Part shown: in pieces, positions 1 through 10,065 of the stretch | How positions within the stretch are numbered: the stretch's first letter is position 1 | Layout of the letters: each line of letters begins with the position of its first letter | Origin: Daphnia carinata | Lineage: Eukaryota; Arthropoda; Branchiopoda; Diplostraca; Daphniidae | NCBI RefSeq assembly: GCF_022539665.2 | Contig: NC_081332.1 | Coordinates: 7,406,303-7,470,302 of the forward strand | Direction: 5' to 3' | Length of the DNA stretch: 64,000 bases | Translations under genes and position numbers: made by a program | The notes under the pieces: generated by a model | The model's input: only the letters and a program-made list of their open reading frames with translations | What the model was told of the DNA's origin: nothing | Database searches by the model: none

Positions 1-18
1 AATGTTTTTATGATTTCC

Positions 19-21
19 CAG
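19..21 (+). promoter_or_regulatory. 3' splice acceptor before envelope gene (copy 0)
   Basis: A pyrimidine-rich stretch ends in CAG at 19-21, and the envelope ATG lies at 25-27. The same arrangement (YAG, two or three bases, ATG) precedes the other two envelope copies at 19594-19596 (minus) and 55311-55313. This suggests expression from a spliced subgenomic RNA, as in retroviruses and errantiviruses. Confidence 0.55.
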
Positions 22-24
22 ATC

Positions 25-1874
25 ATGCTGATCCCTATCGCGTTGACCCTCCTGCTCTCATCATCAAGAGCATTTCAAACCACAACATGCAACTGTAATA
101 GCCCGACTGGAGTTGGACTTCTTCAGTTCTCCGACGGTCTTTGCGAGCCTACCAAACGCGTCTCACACACTAAAGTGGACTACCGAGTAATGACCGACAA
201 AAAAGCAGCCTTTAACTTCCCAGGATATATCTGCGGCAGATGGAAATCAATCAAACACATCACGATCAATTTCGTGGGACAAGTCATAATCGTCCCGGAA
301 CGCATCGCCATGGAAACAACAGCCGTAGAGTGCGATATCATGAGGCAGTCAAAAAGGTGCAACGAGAGCCCAATGACCATATCAGAAAGCAAATGGGTAT
401 TCAACCAAGAGCCAGACGACGTAGGATATTGGCTAAGGACCACTACCGTGGTCACCATCAACTGCATGTTGGAGGAAGTTGTCCTCTCCCGCATCGATGA
501 AGGGGACATAATCAATACGCCCTTAGGAAAAGCCAACGTGACGCATGGTTCCTTATCTCACAATCACCTCACCTTATTCTGGATCGACACATACGGAAAA
601 GCAACCGACATCTCCCTCAGACAATTAGAAAAGGGTGTGGGATACTGGTACGAATCTTCAACAAACGGAACTCGGATTCTCCAAGATGACTCCAAACAAC
701 TAGACTTCCATGTACGACTGATGTCACGTTGTCAGACTGTGAAGTGCGACAAAAAGACAGAAAGTTGGACCGTAGTTGGAGACAACCATTTATTCGTCAT
801 CACATACCCGTTGGGCCCAACCGCAGTCACCATGCCTTCAATCTTCAAAAACACTACAACTAACATGAGCGACTCCCTAGACATCAACATCCGGCAAAAC
901 GCCAGAATCCAATATCTAGAAGATGCTGCCATCCGCCACGAAAACGAACTCGTCCGAATCGTCCAGAGCATACAATGTGACCAGCAACGCACCAAACACG
1001 CACAAACTGTATTAAATGCTCAATATAATGGATGGTTGGCAGCCACACAACTGGGCCTCCGTCAGTGCGTGAAACTGATCGCTACCGGAAACATCGTCTC
1101 AGCCATCCAGTGTACTCCTACGACGGTCAATTTCACAACAGACACCACCATTTGTGGACCAAAACCACGGTTCGGGAATTCTACCATCGGCCGATCCGGG
1201 TGGGAACTCACAGAGTTCACGTCATGCTACTGGGCTGGTGGAATCGTTAACTTTAACGATAAACCATATGCCTACCACAATAACACGTGGCAACTGGCCG
1301 AATCATCCGTCGTCGTACCGCAGCCGATCTAGCCGACGCTTTCCGTTACCAAGATGTCGATTTCTTCGAGTACCAGCATCAAACCAACCCCGCATATACA
1401 GACACTCTGGTTAGCCCAATGGATGTGATGGCCGACATTACATTAGCTATGAACGAACATTCGGCGACTGGACCAAATCTAAACACAGGAGCTTCCGCAA
1501 TCGTCATCTCATCAGCCGAAAAAGCCGGTCTCGGCACCTTTACCAATTGGTTCGAGAATTTTAAAGTCTACTCGTTTATCATTCTACTTATCGCCGCCTT
1601 CCTTCTACTCGCTCGCGGCTGCTATGCCCTCGGATTTTGTGGGTTAATATGGAGATGTTGTTGTAAACCCCCACGCCCCCCCCGACAGCAGTTTACCGAC
1701 CGCAGAACAACCGCCCGAGAGAGCCCTAAACTTCTTTTGGATTGCGGGACGCAATCTGGTATGACGGGGAGCGATGTAACGAATCGTCTAGCGAAGCCCC
1801 TTCTTACCTTCTTTCTCAATAGACTAGAACCTCATACCTGTTGCCCCTTGTTACTCAGAGCCTTCATTTACTAA
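25..1874 (+). pseudogene. Envelope-like glycoprotein of a Gypsy element, frameshifted (copy 0)
   Basis: This is a type I membrane glycoprotein-like gene in two overlapping frames. The first frame (to 1332) starts at the ATG just after a splice acceptor. It opens with a hydrophobic signal peptide (residues 1-16) and then a cysteine pair C-N-C. Many Asn-x-Ser/Thr sites follow. The frame breaks near 1315-1330, and the second frame (1287-1874) carries a membrane anchor around 1570-1630 followed by a Cys-rich cytoplasmic patch. It aligns throughout with the intact copy at 17873-19591. The second frame runs about 100 nt into the LTR that starts at 1775, so its true C-terminus is uncertain. The spacing of N-terminal cysteines resembles glycoproteins of the chuvirus group; that is recollection, not a search result. 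The role would be membrane fusion and entry; this copy is broken. Confidence 0.7.
1742..1754 (+). other. Conserved pre-LTR hairpin, TTGCG-GGA-CGCAA
   Basis: A perfect 5-bp stem with a GGA loop lies 20 nt before the 3' LTR. The other two copies (17893-17905 minus, 56992-57004) have TTACG-GGA-CGTAA, so the one changed pair is compensated. The protein reading differs among copies, so conservation is at RNA or DNA level. A role in plus-strand priming, packaging or RNA processing is a guess. Confidence 0.5.
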
Positions 1875-2521
1875 CCTAGTTGTAAACTCACTTAAGAATA
1901 TAAAAATAATGAAGCCATGTCTGGGCACGCTGGCTAAAAATAGATTTATTTCGGTTGGTCCAAGATTGCCCAAAATGGCCTAAAACCGCCCGACCGATTT
2001 CTAGCTATCGTCTAAATTCATTCGATACCGCCCGAATTTGCCCGCCTATACCTCTTCATTGCGCCCAAAATCGCCCGATATCGCCCGATATCGCCGCCTA
2101 TCCGTTAACACTGTCCCGTAGGACTCTCACGGTCGATGGCTAACATATAAGAAGCCATCGACAACTCACAGTAGTTAGTCGATCCTGGAAGAACTATCTC
2201 GTGTAGACCTTCAGCGCCCTTCCGAGCCGCTACCTCCTCCTCTCCAGCTGAAGCGTAAGTCTTCTCTTAATAATATTCGCTACTTGTCTTAGCTATCCAT
2301 TGGTCGTGTAAGCCACGTAACTTGATATGCCACTGTAGGCCCTTGCCTTCGATCTGTTCAATCTATTGACTACTTGTGGTCTCTTAATACACGTTATTCT
2401 ATCGTACACGTATTGTCTTACGCCTATTTGTACACGACATTGTGAGTAGCAGCGCCGCGTTTAGTTGTATTTTCAGTATTGGAGGCAACATGACAACGTC
2501 GTGTCCTCCTCTACAATTACA
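1775..2521 (+). repeat. 3' LTR of the envelope-bearing Gypsy element (copy 0)
   Basis: The LTR starts TGTAACGAA, as do the LTRs of the related elements (17872 on minus, 57023), and appears to end ATTACA at 2516-2521, giving TGTAA/TTACA ends. Immediately after 2521 the sequence matches the protease region of a BEL copy (compare 39709), which supports the boundary. Inside are several GCCCGA motifs at 1986-2095, a TATA-like ATATAA at 2145-2150 and an initiator-like TTAGTC at 2175-2180 at the expected distance. The partner LTR lies outside the window. Confidence 0.65.
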
Positions 2522-4490
2522 GTCTGAACAGGAGCGACTTAATAAAGAAGTTGGGATTCGTTGAACCGTCTAAACTCATCAGCGTTGTCTCGTAGGATGA
2601 GGCCACGTCGGCCGTTATGGCTTCCGTAGTAAATTTCGACCTCTCGTCTCGTGACAGCACAAGCAAGTTTGAAGTCAAGCACGCTTGCCCCGTTGACAAT
2701 TTAAAGGTTACGCCGAATTTGCCGATCGACCTTTTACAGTTGGAATCCTGGACACACCTACGGAGTATTGATGTCCCGACCGTTCAACGGGAGGACGTAA
2801 CCGTGTTGATAGTCATCGAAGTCGCAGAGGCCCATGATCATAAACAGACAGTTGGAACGATTTGTCCCATCTCAAGACAACGTTTGGGTGGTGTTTGTAT
2901 AGTGAAACGGGTCCCGCCCCACGATGGACGCCCGTCCATCGCTTGTTTGGTAACCGAGGAACGTCGCGAAGACCTTAACGAGTTAGTCAAGCAATTCTGG
3001 CAACTTAACCCCAAGGACGTAGAAGTAGAGCACCCCGTTCTATCCGAAGACAATCTACGTGAAAATCGCATCCTGGAATCTTCTGTAAAAATTATTAAGT
3101 AAACGGTATCAAATCGGTTTAATGTGGAAAGCAGACTAAGTAAAGCTTCCGAACACTCTTTTTTCTGCATTGAAACGGCTTTTGAAAAACGTTTTCATCG
3201 AGACGATGGCTTCGCCTGAAAATACGATACAGTGGTCAAAAAGTACATCGGCCTGAGACACGCCAGAATCCTCACGACTCAACAGGCACGGAAGGAGAAG
3301 AACAAGACGTGGTATTTTTCCGTACCATGGGGTCGTGAGCTCATCTAGCTCATCTACAAAAGTTCGAGCTATATTCAATTGAGCTTCGTGGCACGTCGAT
3401 AAATGAAAATTTGCTTCGGGGAGCTACTTACTCGTTAGCTTGCTCGGTGTACTCATACGTTTCCAGCGTAACCTCGTATTAGTTGGAATGGACATCGGAA
3501 ATCATGATTCAACTCCGAAGATGAGACAGTCAAACGGCCTGCCAAATGAAGGCTCGTATTCAATTAGGCGGCTTCAACTTAACGAATTTGACATTATTGT
3601 CGACGACTATGATAACTGCTTTAAAGGAATTGATCGACTGTGATAACTTACTTCGCAAATCCTGGACCTCGATTTGGAAAGGCTTTTAATGCAACCAACA
3701 CTTGGGGTGATGCGGGATAATGAGAAAGGCCTGTTATCTTTCAGATTCGATTTAACATTCGAAAGTCGCCGGACAACGAAGTTCTCGCCAAAAGAGACTT
3801 TTTCAGTATCATCTCCAATCCAACGAATCCCTTTCGTTTTACTTAGAATAGTCTTGCGCTTTCGCAAGAACCAAATTCCCATCAGTAATAACATTGAAAA
3901 AACGGGCCATCAAATTTTAGTTCCAGAAAAGGATCAAGATGCTTTTCGGTTTTTGTACCAGTCGCCTAGTAGTACGTCGCCACCCCTTACTTACAGAATG
4001 TCAGTTCATGTCTTTGGAGCTGTCTCGTGACCGTCGACCTGCTTGTTCGCCTTGAACAAAACAGCTGAAGGCACCAAAATGAATTTTTCGAGAGGCTGCA
4101 GCTAGCTTAACAACAAGTTTCTACGACAACTATTTTGATTCGTTCAATACGGCATAAGAGGCAATCAAATGGGCCCGCCAGTTTAAGGAATTGCTGCAGC
4201 TGGGGGGAGGGGGTTAACCTCACTAAATGGTCTTCGTCATTAAGAAAGATTCTCGCTGCTCTTAAACCAGGAGGACTAGGACTAACCAACCCGAAGCTGG
4301 ATTTAGACTTGGACACATTGCCTATGAATCGCTCCCTAGTTCGCTCCCTAATTCTTCAGGACAGGAAATCGATGCTTTCATTTCCAAGGTGGGAGAGAAA
4401 ATTCAGTCGTACGCCACACCTACTAAGAGAAATCTTGTGGCAGCCACTGTTTACGATCCGCTTGGATTCGTTGCTTCGGTGATGCTCGCG
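2522..4490 (+). pseudogene. Decayed BEL/Pao pol fragment (protease to RT/A17), copy D
   Basis: This is a degenerate copy of the BEL pol gene. 2617-3102 encodes the DUF1758 retroviral-like protease region. The motif VAEAHDH and the block ending HPVLSEDNLRENRILESS match the BEL copies at 33501-33926 and 40010-40270. RT pieces follow around 3310-3660 and 3890-4030, and an A17-type stretch with the DPLGF-like motif ends near 4482. Frames change repeatedly, and a short internal rearrangement repeats RT blocks near 3650-3890. The gene starts abruptly at the Gypsy LTR end (2521) in mid-protease. No RNase H or integrase is seen before 4490, so a deletion joins it to the next segment. Confidence 0.7.
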
Positions 4491-5205
4491 AACGAAACTT
4501 TTTCGAACTATTAAGTGCTAGCATCCTTTCCCTTCTGTGAACATGAACAAATATTGTGTCGGTGGTCTTAACCTGTGAGGATGGAAGAAATCACCGATCG
4601 TCGTCGACAGAAACTCTTGCTTTAACTTAAAGTGTAGTGGAAAATTTTGATCGCGAAGAAAAGAAAGCTCGGGGATTGCTCAATGTCCTTTAGATGCCAG
4701 TAAAGTGAAAGACACGATCATAGCCTTGAGTTTCAGTCGAAATGAAATGGAGGAAACGCTGTGTAAAAAAATCATGGTGATGGGCCCACCACGTGATTCA
4801 CTAAGGCAAGTTGAGTCACCCGACAACTCTTGCCAGCGCATAAAGGAGGGGCAGCAGGCGTCAGACGATCCATTTTCGATTTCCACGCTATCACCGTCAG
4901 CTGTAGTTAGCCCACGTTTTACTCCGTCGGTGCCATGTTTTGTTGACCATATCGAAGATTTGCCTCCACACACCATAGACCGGTGTCAAGCTTTCCTGGG
5001 AAAAATGACAGCCACCGAGCGGGCAAAGCTGATCATCCCACGTTCCTTATGCTTCCGCTGTTCGGAAAGGGGATCTTTTGCCGGAGACGTGAGGCACGTA
5101 GGAGCCAGCTGTCCTTACCCTCGACACTGTTCTCGCTGCAATAGCGCAAGCCACCACGAATTGCTTTGCCGGGCTGACTTTGTCGCTCGACGAAGCAACC
5201 AATAA
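4491..5205 (+). pseudogene. BEL-associated coiled-coil/zinc-knuckle ORF, copy D
   Basis: The segment 4491-4720 matches 43455-43690 closely, including an ATG at about 4580 and the sequence for FDREEKKA. The open frame 4705-5205 then encodes a polar helical stretch (ETLCKKIMVMGPPR) and a C-terminal Cys/His block (CFRC...C...HCSRCNSASHHELLC) resembling Gag zinc knuckles. It lacks the DUF1759 capsid-like domain. Related ORFs sit after the DUF5641 tail at 15715-16332 (minus) and 43543-44020. Either this BEL lineage carries an extra post-pol gene, or these are gag starts of neighbouring tandem copies whose intervening LTRs I cannot delimit. Confidence 0.5.
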
Positions 5206-5312
5206 TGTGACGTTTGTTTCTCGTTCTTTTGGTTCCTATCCTAGTCGACATCTCCATCCTTAATTTGTGAATCAGAAATTTCCTTTGTTACCTGCTGTCT
5301 CCTTCTCATTGA

Positions 5313-5501
5313 ATGTGGTTCATTTCAGTACAAGGGCCCGCTGTCACCGATTTGAATGGGAATTGCTGGGAAACCAGAGGGCTCCCTTATCGGTCACAAA
5401 ACTTGGTGGCGGATCTGGGCAGTCTATTTTTCCTTTTGTGTTCTTGTTCGAGTGGGTCGTCAATCCACGCTCAGATAGCTAAAAAACTTCAACGCAGATA
5501 G
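5313..5501 (+). CDS. Small ORF with hydrophobic segment downstream of the zinc-knuckle ORF
   Basis: This 62-codon ORF begins after a TTTCAG-like acceptor and contains GPAVT followed by a hydrophobic run (LGSLFFLLCSCS). The same position after the zinc-knuckle ORF in the minus-strand copy (15439-15669) holds an ORF with GPAVT and a stronger hydrophobic run. The shared motif and position are the only support. No family is recognised, and this could be a chance frame in decayed sequence. Confidence 0.25.
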   Translation: MWFISVQGPAVTDLNGNCWETRGLPYRSQNLVADLGSLFFLLCSCSSGSSIHAQIAKKLQRR

Positions 5502-5557
5502 TTGTCCAAACCGCTTCAAAAAGTGTTAGACTAAAGATCAAACGAAATGTGTTCCTC

Positions 5558-5871
5558 TGTTACAAACTAAATAAGTCTGTATCGTATAAACGAAAACGAA
5601 CGAAAACGAAAATGAAAACGAATAGCGAACTAGTCACAAAATGACTGTATTAAACTTAGCAAAAAATGAGACAGCGTGGAAAAAATGGCGACCCGACAAG
5701 TAGCACGGTCGAAAAAGAACTGAGCGTCCTTCCACGTCATTAATTATCACGTCTATCAAAAAACAAATGACACATGCATTGCGAAACAATAGGCCGCTAA
5801 ATTAAAGAAAAGGAAGGGTAAATGTTTGGCGCGCGAAACCCGAACTGAGTTGCCATGGCAACTCGGTAACA
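5558..5871 (-). repeat. 3' LTR of deleted BEL element
   Basis: 314 bp with perfect TGTTAC/GTAACA inverted ends, matching 9752-10065 except for three substitutions. It contains a run of GAAAACGAA-type repeats at 5589-5623. No convincing polypurine tract is seen next to it. Confidence 0.9.
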
Positions 5872-5963
5872 CAGCCGGCCCTGCTGCGGCAAATATCAAG
5901 CAGCAATTAAAGGCTTCGATGCGACACAACATCGTAACTGGGCGGGATAAGTTTTGCCGAACT

Positions 5964-7277
5964 TCAGATGATAAGAAAATAAGTAATAAGATGATAAGGA
6001 ATAACTTCAGCGCTGATCGGGACATGTTTGAGGCGGCCACTGACACGAATAATTCCGCCACTGTCCTGGTAAACGGCAAGCTTCGGTAATCGGGATTCAA
6101 GATGGGTCGTTTTCCCCTTCTTCAGCCGATGTAAGCCTTCGGAAAAGGGAACGCGTTGCGAGATGCGGCTCAACAAGAGACGATCGGACTTAAATTCGTC
6201 CGGACTTTGCTGCCGGCCCGTTTTCAGCTGCCCGATCGGTTTGGATGGAGGGTCTGCACGGCTGCCGTCTGGATTTATCTCTCGCTCGGCCTGTCTTCGA
6301 TTAACGAGGATACACCTGTTGGCGATAAATCTCCCAATCCAGGCGACAAAAATGTTGTAGCGGCGATGATTGGCGTGGATCCAGCGAAGTATAATCATTC
6401 CTTTAAGGCGGGCAGCGGCGTCGTCGATAAGTCGGACCTTGTTGGGCTTACTGGGATGCTGAACCGGGGGAAACGGGAGGTACCAAATCTTGGAATCGGG
6501 ACCGGTGGAGATAACTTTTGTAGCGTGGCCGTTGCGGAAGACTTCCTGTATTTGTTCTAAGACTGCCTGGCGCAGATCGCTGTTCGAACGCAGTCTTCTC
6601 TCCGAAGCGAAAAACTTCCGTCGGGCAAACTCCTTGTTGTCCGGCAGCTTAGGGCAGTCGGGGCGAACGGGTAAACCGACTTCGTAAAGAACTCCAGTAT
6701 GGCGAGTGGTCGATTCCAGTTGGTCTATGGCGCAGTGGTCAAGCGCGGACATAAAGGTTTCGGGGTCCTCACGAACGGGCAGCGATTGGGTCCTCCTAAA
6801 TCGCTCAACGGACTCCTCCAGCAGCTCGATCGAATCCAATTTGACGTAATTTACGCTCGCTGCTTCAGCAGCGGGCGCCGAAAAGGTTTTACCTACGATG
6901 CACCAACCGAACGGGGTGCGAACTGCATTAGGTCCTTGGACTCCAGCTGGCGGGCGACGGACTTCGATATTCCGGTGGGCGTCCTGGACGTCCATGCCAA
7001 TCAGGACTTTAACTTCTGTGGCATCATGAGCGGGAAAAGCAAGGCCTTGGAGATACTCGAACGAAGCAGCCGCGTTTTCCATTCTTCGATGCCCAACGTT
7101 AAGATGGGGTACCACGAAGGCGTCGGAAACCGGACAGCTTTCTTCTCCATCCAGCGATGAGACTGTAAAATCCACTAAACGAGTGTCGACGATTGGATCT
7201 TTCCCGTGGAAAGTCCCAAAACGAATTTTGCGCGGCCGGCCCGTTAGACCGAGTGCCTGAGCCGCGTCTTCACGCAA
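5964..7277 (-). pseudogene. BEL protease/RT remnant with deleted polymerase core
   Basis: This reads in the same frame as the upstream ORF (7278-8546), separated from it by one TAA at 7278-7280 directly after the protease DTGSQAT motif. It encodes the rest of the DUF1758 protease (VKVLIGMDVQDAH, TPFGWCIVGK), then the RT lead-in (KVRLIDDAAARLKG, about residues 275-290). Instead of the RT palm it jumps to sequence resembling the RNase H-integrase linker and the start of the integrase zinc domain (GGIIRVSGRLK). The YxDD motif, RNase H catalytic residues and integrase DDE are absent. The deletion keeps the frame open, so a truncated protein could be made only if the stop is bypassed. It is inactive as an enzyme. 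Confidence 0.75.
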
Positions 7278-8546
7278 TTAAGTAGCTTGGCTACCGGTGT
7301 CCAGTAGAGCGAAGACGTCGAGGGTTCTATCACCAGCACGAAGACGGACTGGAACAACGGCCAAACGGACGTTTGAAGCTGAACGGGCGGCAATGGCGAA
7401 AGTCTGCGGACCTGGAACGACGCTCGAATCTTCGTTCGGAGGTGGAAAACGGTGGTGTCCACTCCTCTCAGGGAAAACTCTTTCCGCACCATGCAGCAAC
7501 GAGTGATGGCGAGCACGGCATCCGGACGATTCACAGGCCGGCTTCGAACGACAGTCGGCACTTCGATGTTTTCCTCCGAGGCAGTTGAAACATACACCTT
7601 TTTCCTTCGCCAACAACGCTCGATCGTTCGGCGACTTCCGTCGAAATTCCGCACAGCTGCTTAAGCGATGAGCCTCACCGCAGCTCGGACACTCGATGTC
7701 AGTTTCTCTAGTTGCCTGGGTAGACAAAACGGTCGGAGATGGACGGACGGGTGGTGGCTTTGGAAATGAAAGCTTGGGAGAAGGGTATCTCTCGAGGTTA
7801 GGATGGTCAAAGTTGGCACGCTTTCCACGGATCTCGATCCTGGGCGCTAGTTCGACAGACGCAAAGGCGATCCTCTCTTCTTCGACAACCTCCTCCAGAA
7901 ACCGATCGAGATCGCCAAGATCTACAACTCTTGGCAAACGTTTTCGCACATAGCGGGCCCAGCGATGGCGAAAAAGAGGTGGCAGCTTTTGAACTGCTTG
8001 TTCTAAGTTGGCAGCACTCTTTAAATCATGCTTCAGCCCTCCCTGCTCCAATATTACGACTGCTCCATGTAGCTGATCGGAAAACAGCTCCAGCGCCTGA
8101 CGATCACCTGGTTTGACGATAGGGAGGCTCAAAAGATCGTGAATTTGGCAGCGGGAGATCTGCTCACTCGAACCGTAGTGTTTCTTCAGGTAGGAAAGAA
8201 CAGCCGGGTAACCTCGAGGCGCTCTCAAAAGCGGAGAGATGCGGCGCAGAACATTAGGGCCTACCCACTCGGTTAGAATGGCTAAGCGCTGGGCGTCATT
8301 TGGAATGACATCATGAACGAGAGCCTGGAAGCGCGAGGAAAAGAGAAGCCAGTCACGCGGATCTCCGTCGAAAGGAGTTTTACACATAAACGGAGCCGAT
8401 CCTCCAAACATCCATGGAACAATGGTGTTTGCTGGTACAGCCGCTGGTTCCTTCTCCAGGTTATCGATCCAGCTGTCCAATTTTAAGACGGCCGACCGCG
8501 ATTCAGGGACGTTCTTGGAGCGAGTCTTTAGCTTCGACGACGGCAT
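7278..8546 (-). CDS. BEL Gag capsid/zinc-knuckle plus start of protease
   Basis: A 422-aa protein overlapping the end of the upstream gag ORF by 19 nt in the -1 frame. Residues about 55-210 carry the DUF1759-type capsid region (CKTPFDGDPRDW). Residues about 285-350 carry zinc knuckles CPSCGEAHRLSSC and CFNCLGGKHRSADC plus a third Cys/His group. The protein ends inside the aspartic protease motif DTGSQAT at an in-frame TAA. The following ORF (5964-7277) continues the protease in the same frame, so the TAA is either a nonsense mutation or a site of readthrough. The role is Gag particle assembly and nucleic acid binding. Confidence 0.75.
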   Translation of the reverse strand: MPSSKLKTRSKNVPESRSAVLKLDSWIDNLEKEPAAVPANTIVPWMFGGSAPFMCKTPFDGDPRDWLLFSSRFQALVHDVIPNDAQRLAILTEWVGPNVLRRISPLLRAPRGYPAVLSYLKKHYGSSEQISRCQIHDLLSLPIVKPGDRQALELFSDQLHGAVVILEQGGLKHDLKSAANLEQAVQKLPPLFRHRWARYVRKRLPRVVDLGDLDRFLEEVVEEERIAFASVELAPRIEIRGKRANFDHPNLERYPSPKLSFPKPPPVRPSPTVLSTQATRETDIECPSCGEAHRLSSCAEFRRKSPNDRALLAKEKGVCFNCLGGKHRSADCRSKPACESSGCRARHHSLLHGAERVFPERSGHHRFPPPNEDSSVVPGPQTFAIAARSASNVRLAVVPVRLRAGDRTLDVFALLDTGSQAT

Positions 8547-9490
8547 AGGGCAAATTCCTCGTCGGATTCGCTGAGCGAGCTCAAAGAGATCGGCGAAGAC
8601 GAACGAATGGATCTTTTCGACAACTCCTCACTCATACGAAGCCGGGCAATTTCTTCCTCGATTTTTCGTTCCTGTCGTCTGGCTGAGACGAGCTCTTTCT
8701 CCTCCTGAAGTTTGCGAGCCAGCTCGCTGAGGCGTCGATCTTCGCCCTTCTCCTCTTCTCTCCTCTTCCGGATCAACTCGAGCTCGAGTTCGGCGGCACG
8801 CCGTTCTCGCGTCAGGGTCGAAAGAGAGGAATTCCCTGACAAATAAGAGGAAATGCTACCAGCAAGGGAAGATCTTGGGTTTACCGAGGGCGATGGATTA
8901 CCCTCGGCTTGACGGCGAGTAGGATGTTCTTGGACGAAAAGTTCCCCGGGCCGGGAAATAATTTCTTCACGAGGCTTCAGCAAGGATCCGGAAGGGACAT
9001 CCATCGGAGTAGATTGAGGTGGACGTGTCGGATCAGTCATATCACGGCGGACATGGACTCTCGAGCGTGTTTTTGCTGCATGCGATGACGGTTCATCAGG
9101 TTGCCCAGTACGACGTAGTACTTCGAACTCCTCATGTGCAGCTAGAAAATCATAGCGTAGATTTTCCAGCCAGGCATCGTCAGTGATACCCAATTTGGCG
9201 CAGTAGCGATGATGATAATACATGGACTGTTCGTAGTGGGTGTCAGCCTTCTTGATGAGATCAGCGGTGTAACTGCTGGCTCCAGTCTCCCCAATCACCT
9301 TCTTCACCAGATTCAAGTTGCGAGTGAAGTTTCTTCGATGATGGGAACGTTTGTTGACCAAAGCGGAGGGATCCAAACGACCGGTAGAATTAGAGGCACA
9401 CGAACGAGTCGGCGAGGTAGCACGAACAGCCTCTTCTGGGACGCCGGCAATGAGGTCAGCTTCCCCATCAATGCCCTTTCTAGTCGCCAT
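8528..9490 (-). CDS. BEL N-terminal Gag ORF with long coiled coil
   Basis: 320 aa from the ATG at 9490; the open frame extends to 9592 but earlier codons lie in the leader. The first 150 residues are polar, with a helical stretch containing YEQSMYYHHRYCAKLG. Residues about 230-300 are very rich in Glu, Arg and Leu and predict a coiled coil. The end overlaps the next ORF in the -1 frame, and the downstream ATG lies 19 nt inside. Translation of the next ORF could be by frameshift or reinitiation; I see no classic slippery heptamer. The function is inferred only from position as the first ORF after the primer site. Confidence 0.65.
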   Translation of the reverse strand: MATRKGIDGEADLIAGVPEEAVRATSPTRSCASNSTGRLDPSALVNKRSHHRRNFTRNLNLVKKVIGETGASSYTADLIKKADTHYEQSMYYHHRYCAKLGITDDAWLENLRYDFLAAHEEFEVLRRTGQPDEPSSHAAKTRSRVHVRRDMTDPTRPPQSTPMDVPSGSLLKPREEIISRPGELFVQEHPTRRQAEGNPSPSVNPRSSLAGSISSYLSGNSSLSTLTRERRAAELELELIRKRREEEKGEDRRLSELARKLQEEKELVSARRQERKIEEEIARLRMSEELSKRSIRSSSPISLSSLSESDEEFALCRRRS

Positions 9491-9730
9491 GTTGTCTCCA
9501 ACACGTGGTGGGAAGCTTCGAGAAACTCGACGAAGATTTAAAAAAAAAGAAAAACGGGGGACACGATTGCACGCAATGAAACCTTTTCTCAAATCCGGGA
9601 ACTCCGACCGCTACCCCTCCTGGGCTGGCGGTTGATTCAGAGTCGGGATGTCTAGAGACAAAAGCACATGCGAGCACAAAACGAAAAAGCGACGAAACGA
9701 ATGCTACTAAAGGTTACCAGGGTCGATTAT

Positions 9731-9748
9731 TCCCGGGTTTCGGCACCA
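9731..9748 (-). other. Primer binding site, tRNA-Phe
   Basis: On the minus strand this reads TGGTGCCGAAACCCGGGA, which is the perfect 18-nt complement of the 3' end of animal tRNA-Phe including CCA. It lies 3 nt inside the 5' LTR (9752). This fixes the element orientation and shows that reverse transcription could be primed normally. Confidence 0.85.
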
Positions 9749-9751
9749 CTT

Positions 9752-10065
9752 TGTTACAAACTAAATAAGTCTGTATCGTATAAACGAAAACGAACGAAAA
9801 CGAAAATGAAAACGAATAGCGAACTAGTCACAAAATGACTGTATTAAACTTAGCAAAAAATGAGACAGCGTGGGAAAAATGGCGACCCGACAAGTAGCAC
9901 GGTCGAAAAAGAACTGAGCGTCCTTCCACGTCATTAATTATCACGTCTATCAAAAAACAAATGACACATGCATTGCGAAACAATAGGCCGCTAAATTAAA
10001 GAAAAGGAAGGATAAATGTTTGGCGCGCGAAGCCCGAACTGAGTTGCCATGGCAACTCGGTAACA
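9752..10065 (-). repeat. 5' LTR of deleted BEL element
   Basis: 314 bp, TGTTAC...GTAACA, 311 of 314 positions the same as 5558-5871 by eye. It is followed inwards by the tRNA-Phe primer site. Confidence 0.9.

Larger units (their letters stand above)
5558..10065 (-). mobile_element. Internally deleted BEL/Pao element with two LTRs
   Basis: This is a complete structural unit on the minus strand: 5' LTR 9752-10065, primer site 9731-9748, gag, gag-pro, a pol remnant and the 3' LTR 5558-5871. The internal part is only about 3.9 kb because the RT core, RNase H and most of the integrase are gone. The LTRs are both 314 bp and differ at three positions by eye, so the insertion is fairly young. The flanks TCCTC (5553-5557) and CCCTC (10066-10070) look like a 5-bp target duplication with one change. 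It is probably non-autonomous. Confidence 0.85.

Noticed and set aside
862-995. Minus-strand open frames opposite env copies (180-536, 732-995) and similar shadows
   Set aside because: They lie opposite a well-supported coding frame, have no motif and are not kept in the other copies.
9731-9748. Genuine tRNA gene at the tRNA-Phe match
   Set aside because: Only the last 18 nt of tRNA-Phe are matched and they sit 3 nt inside an LTR, as expected for a primer site.
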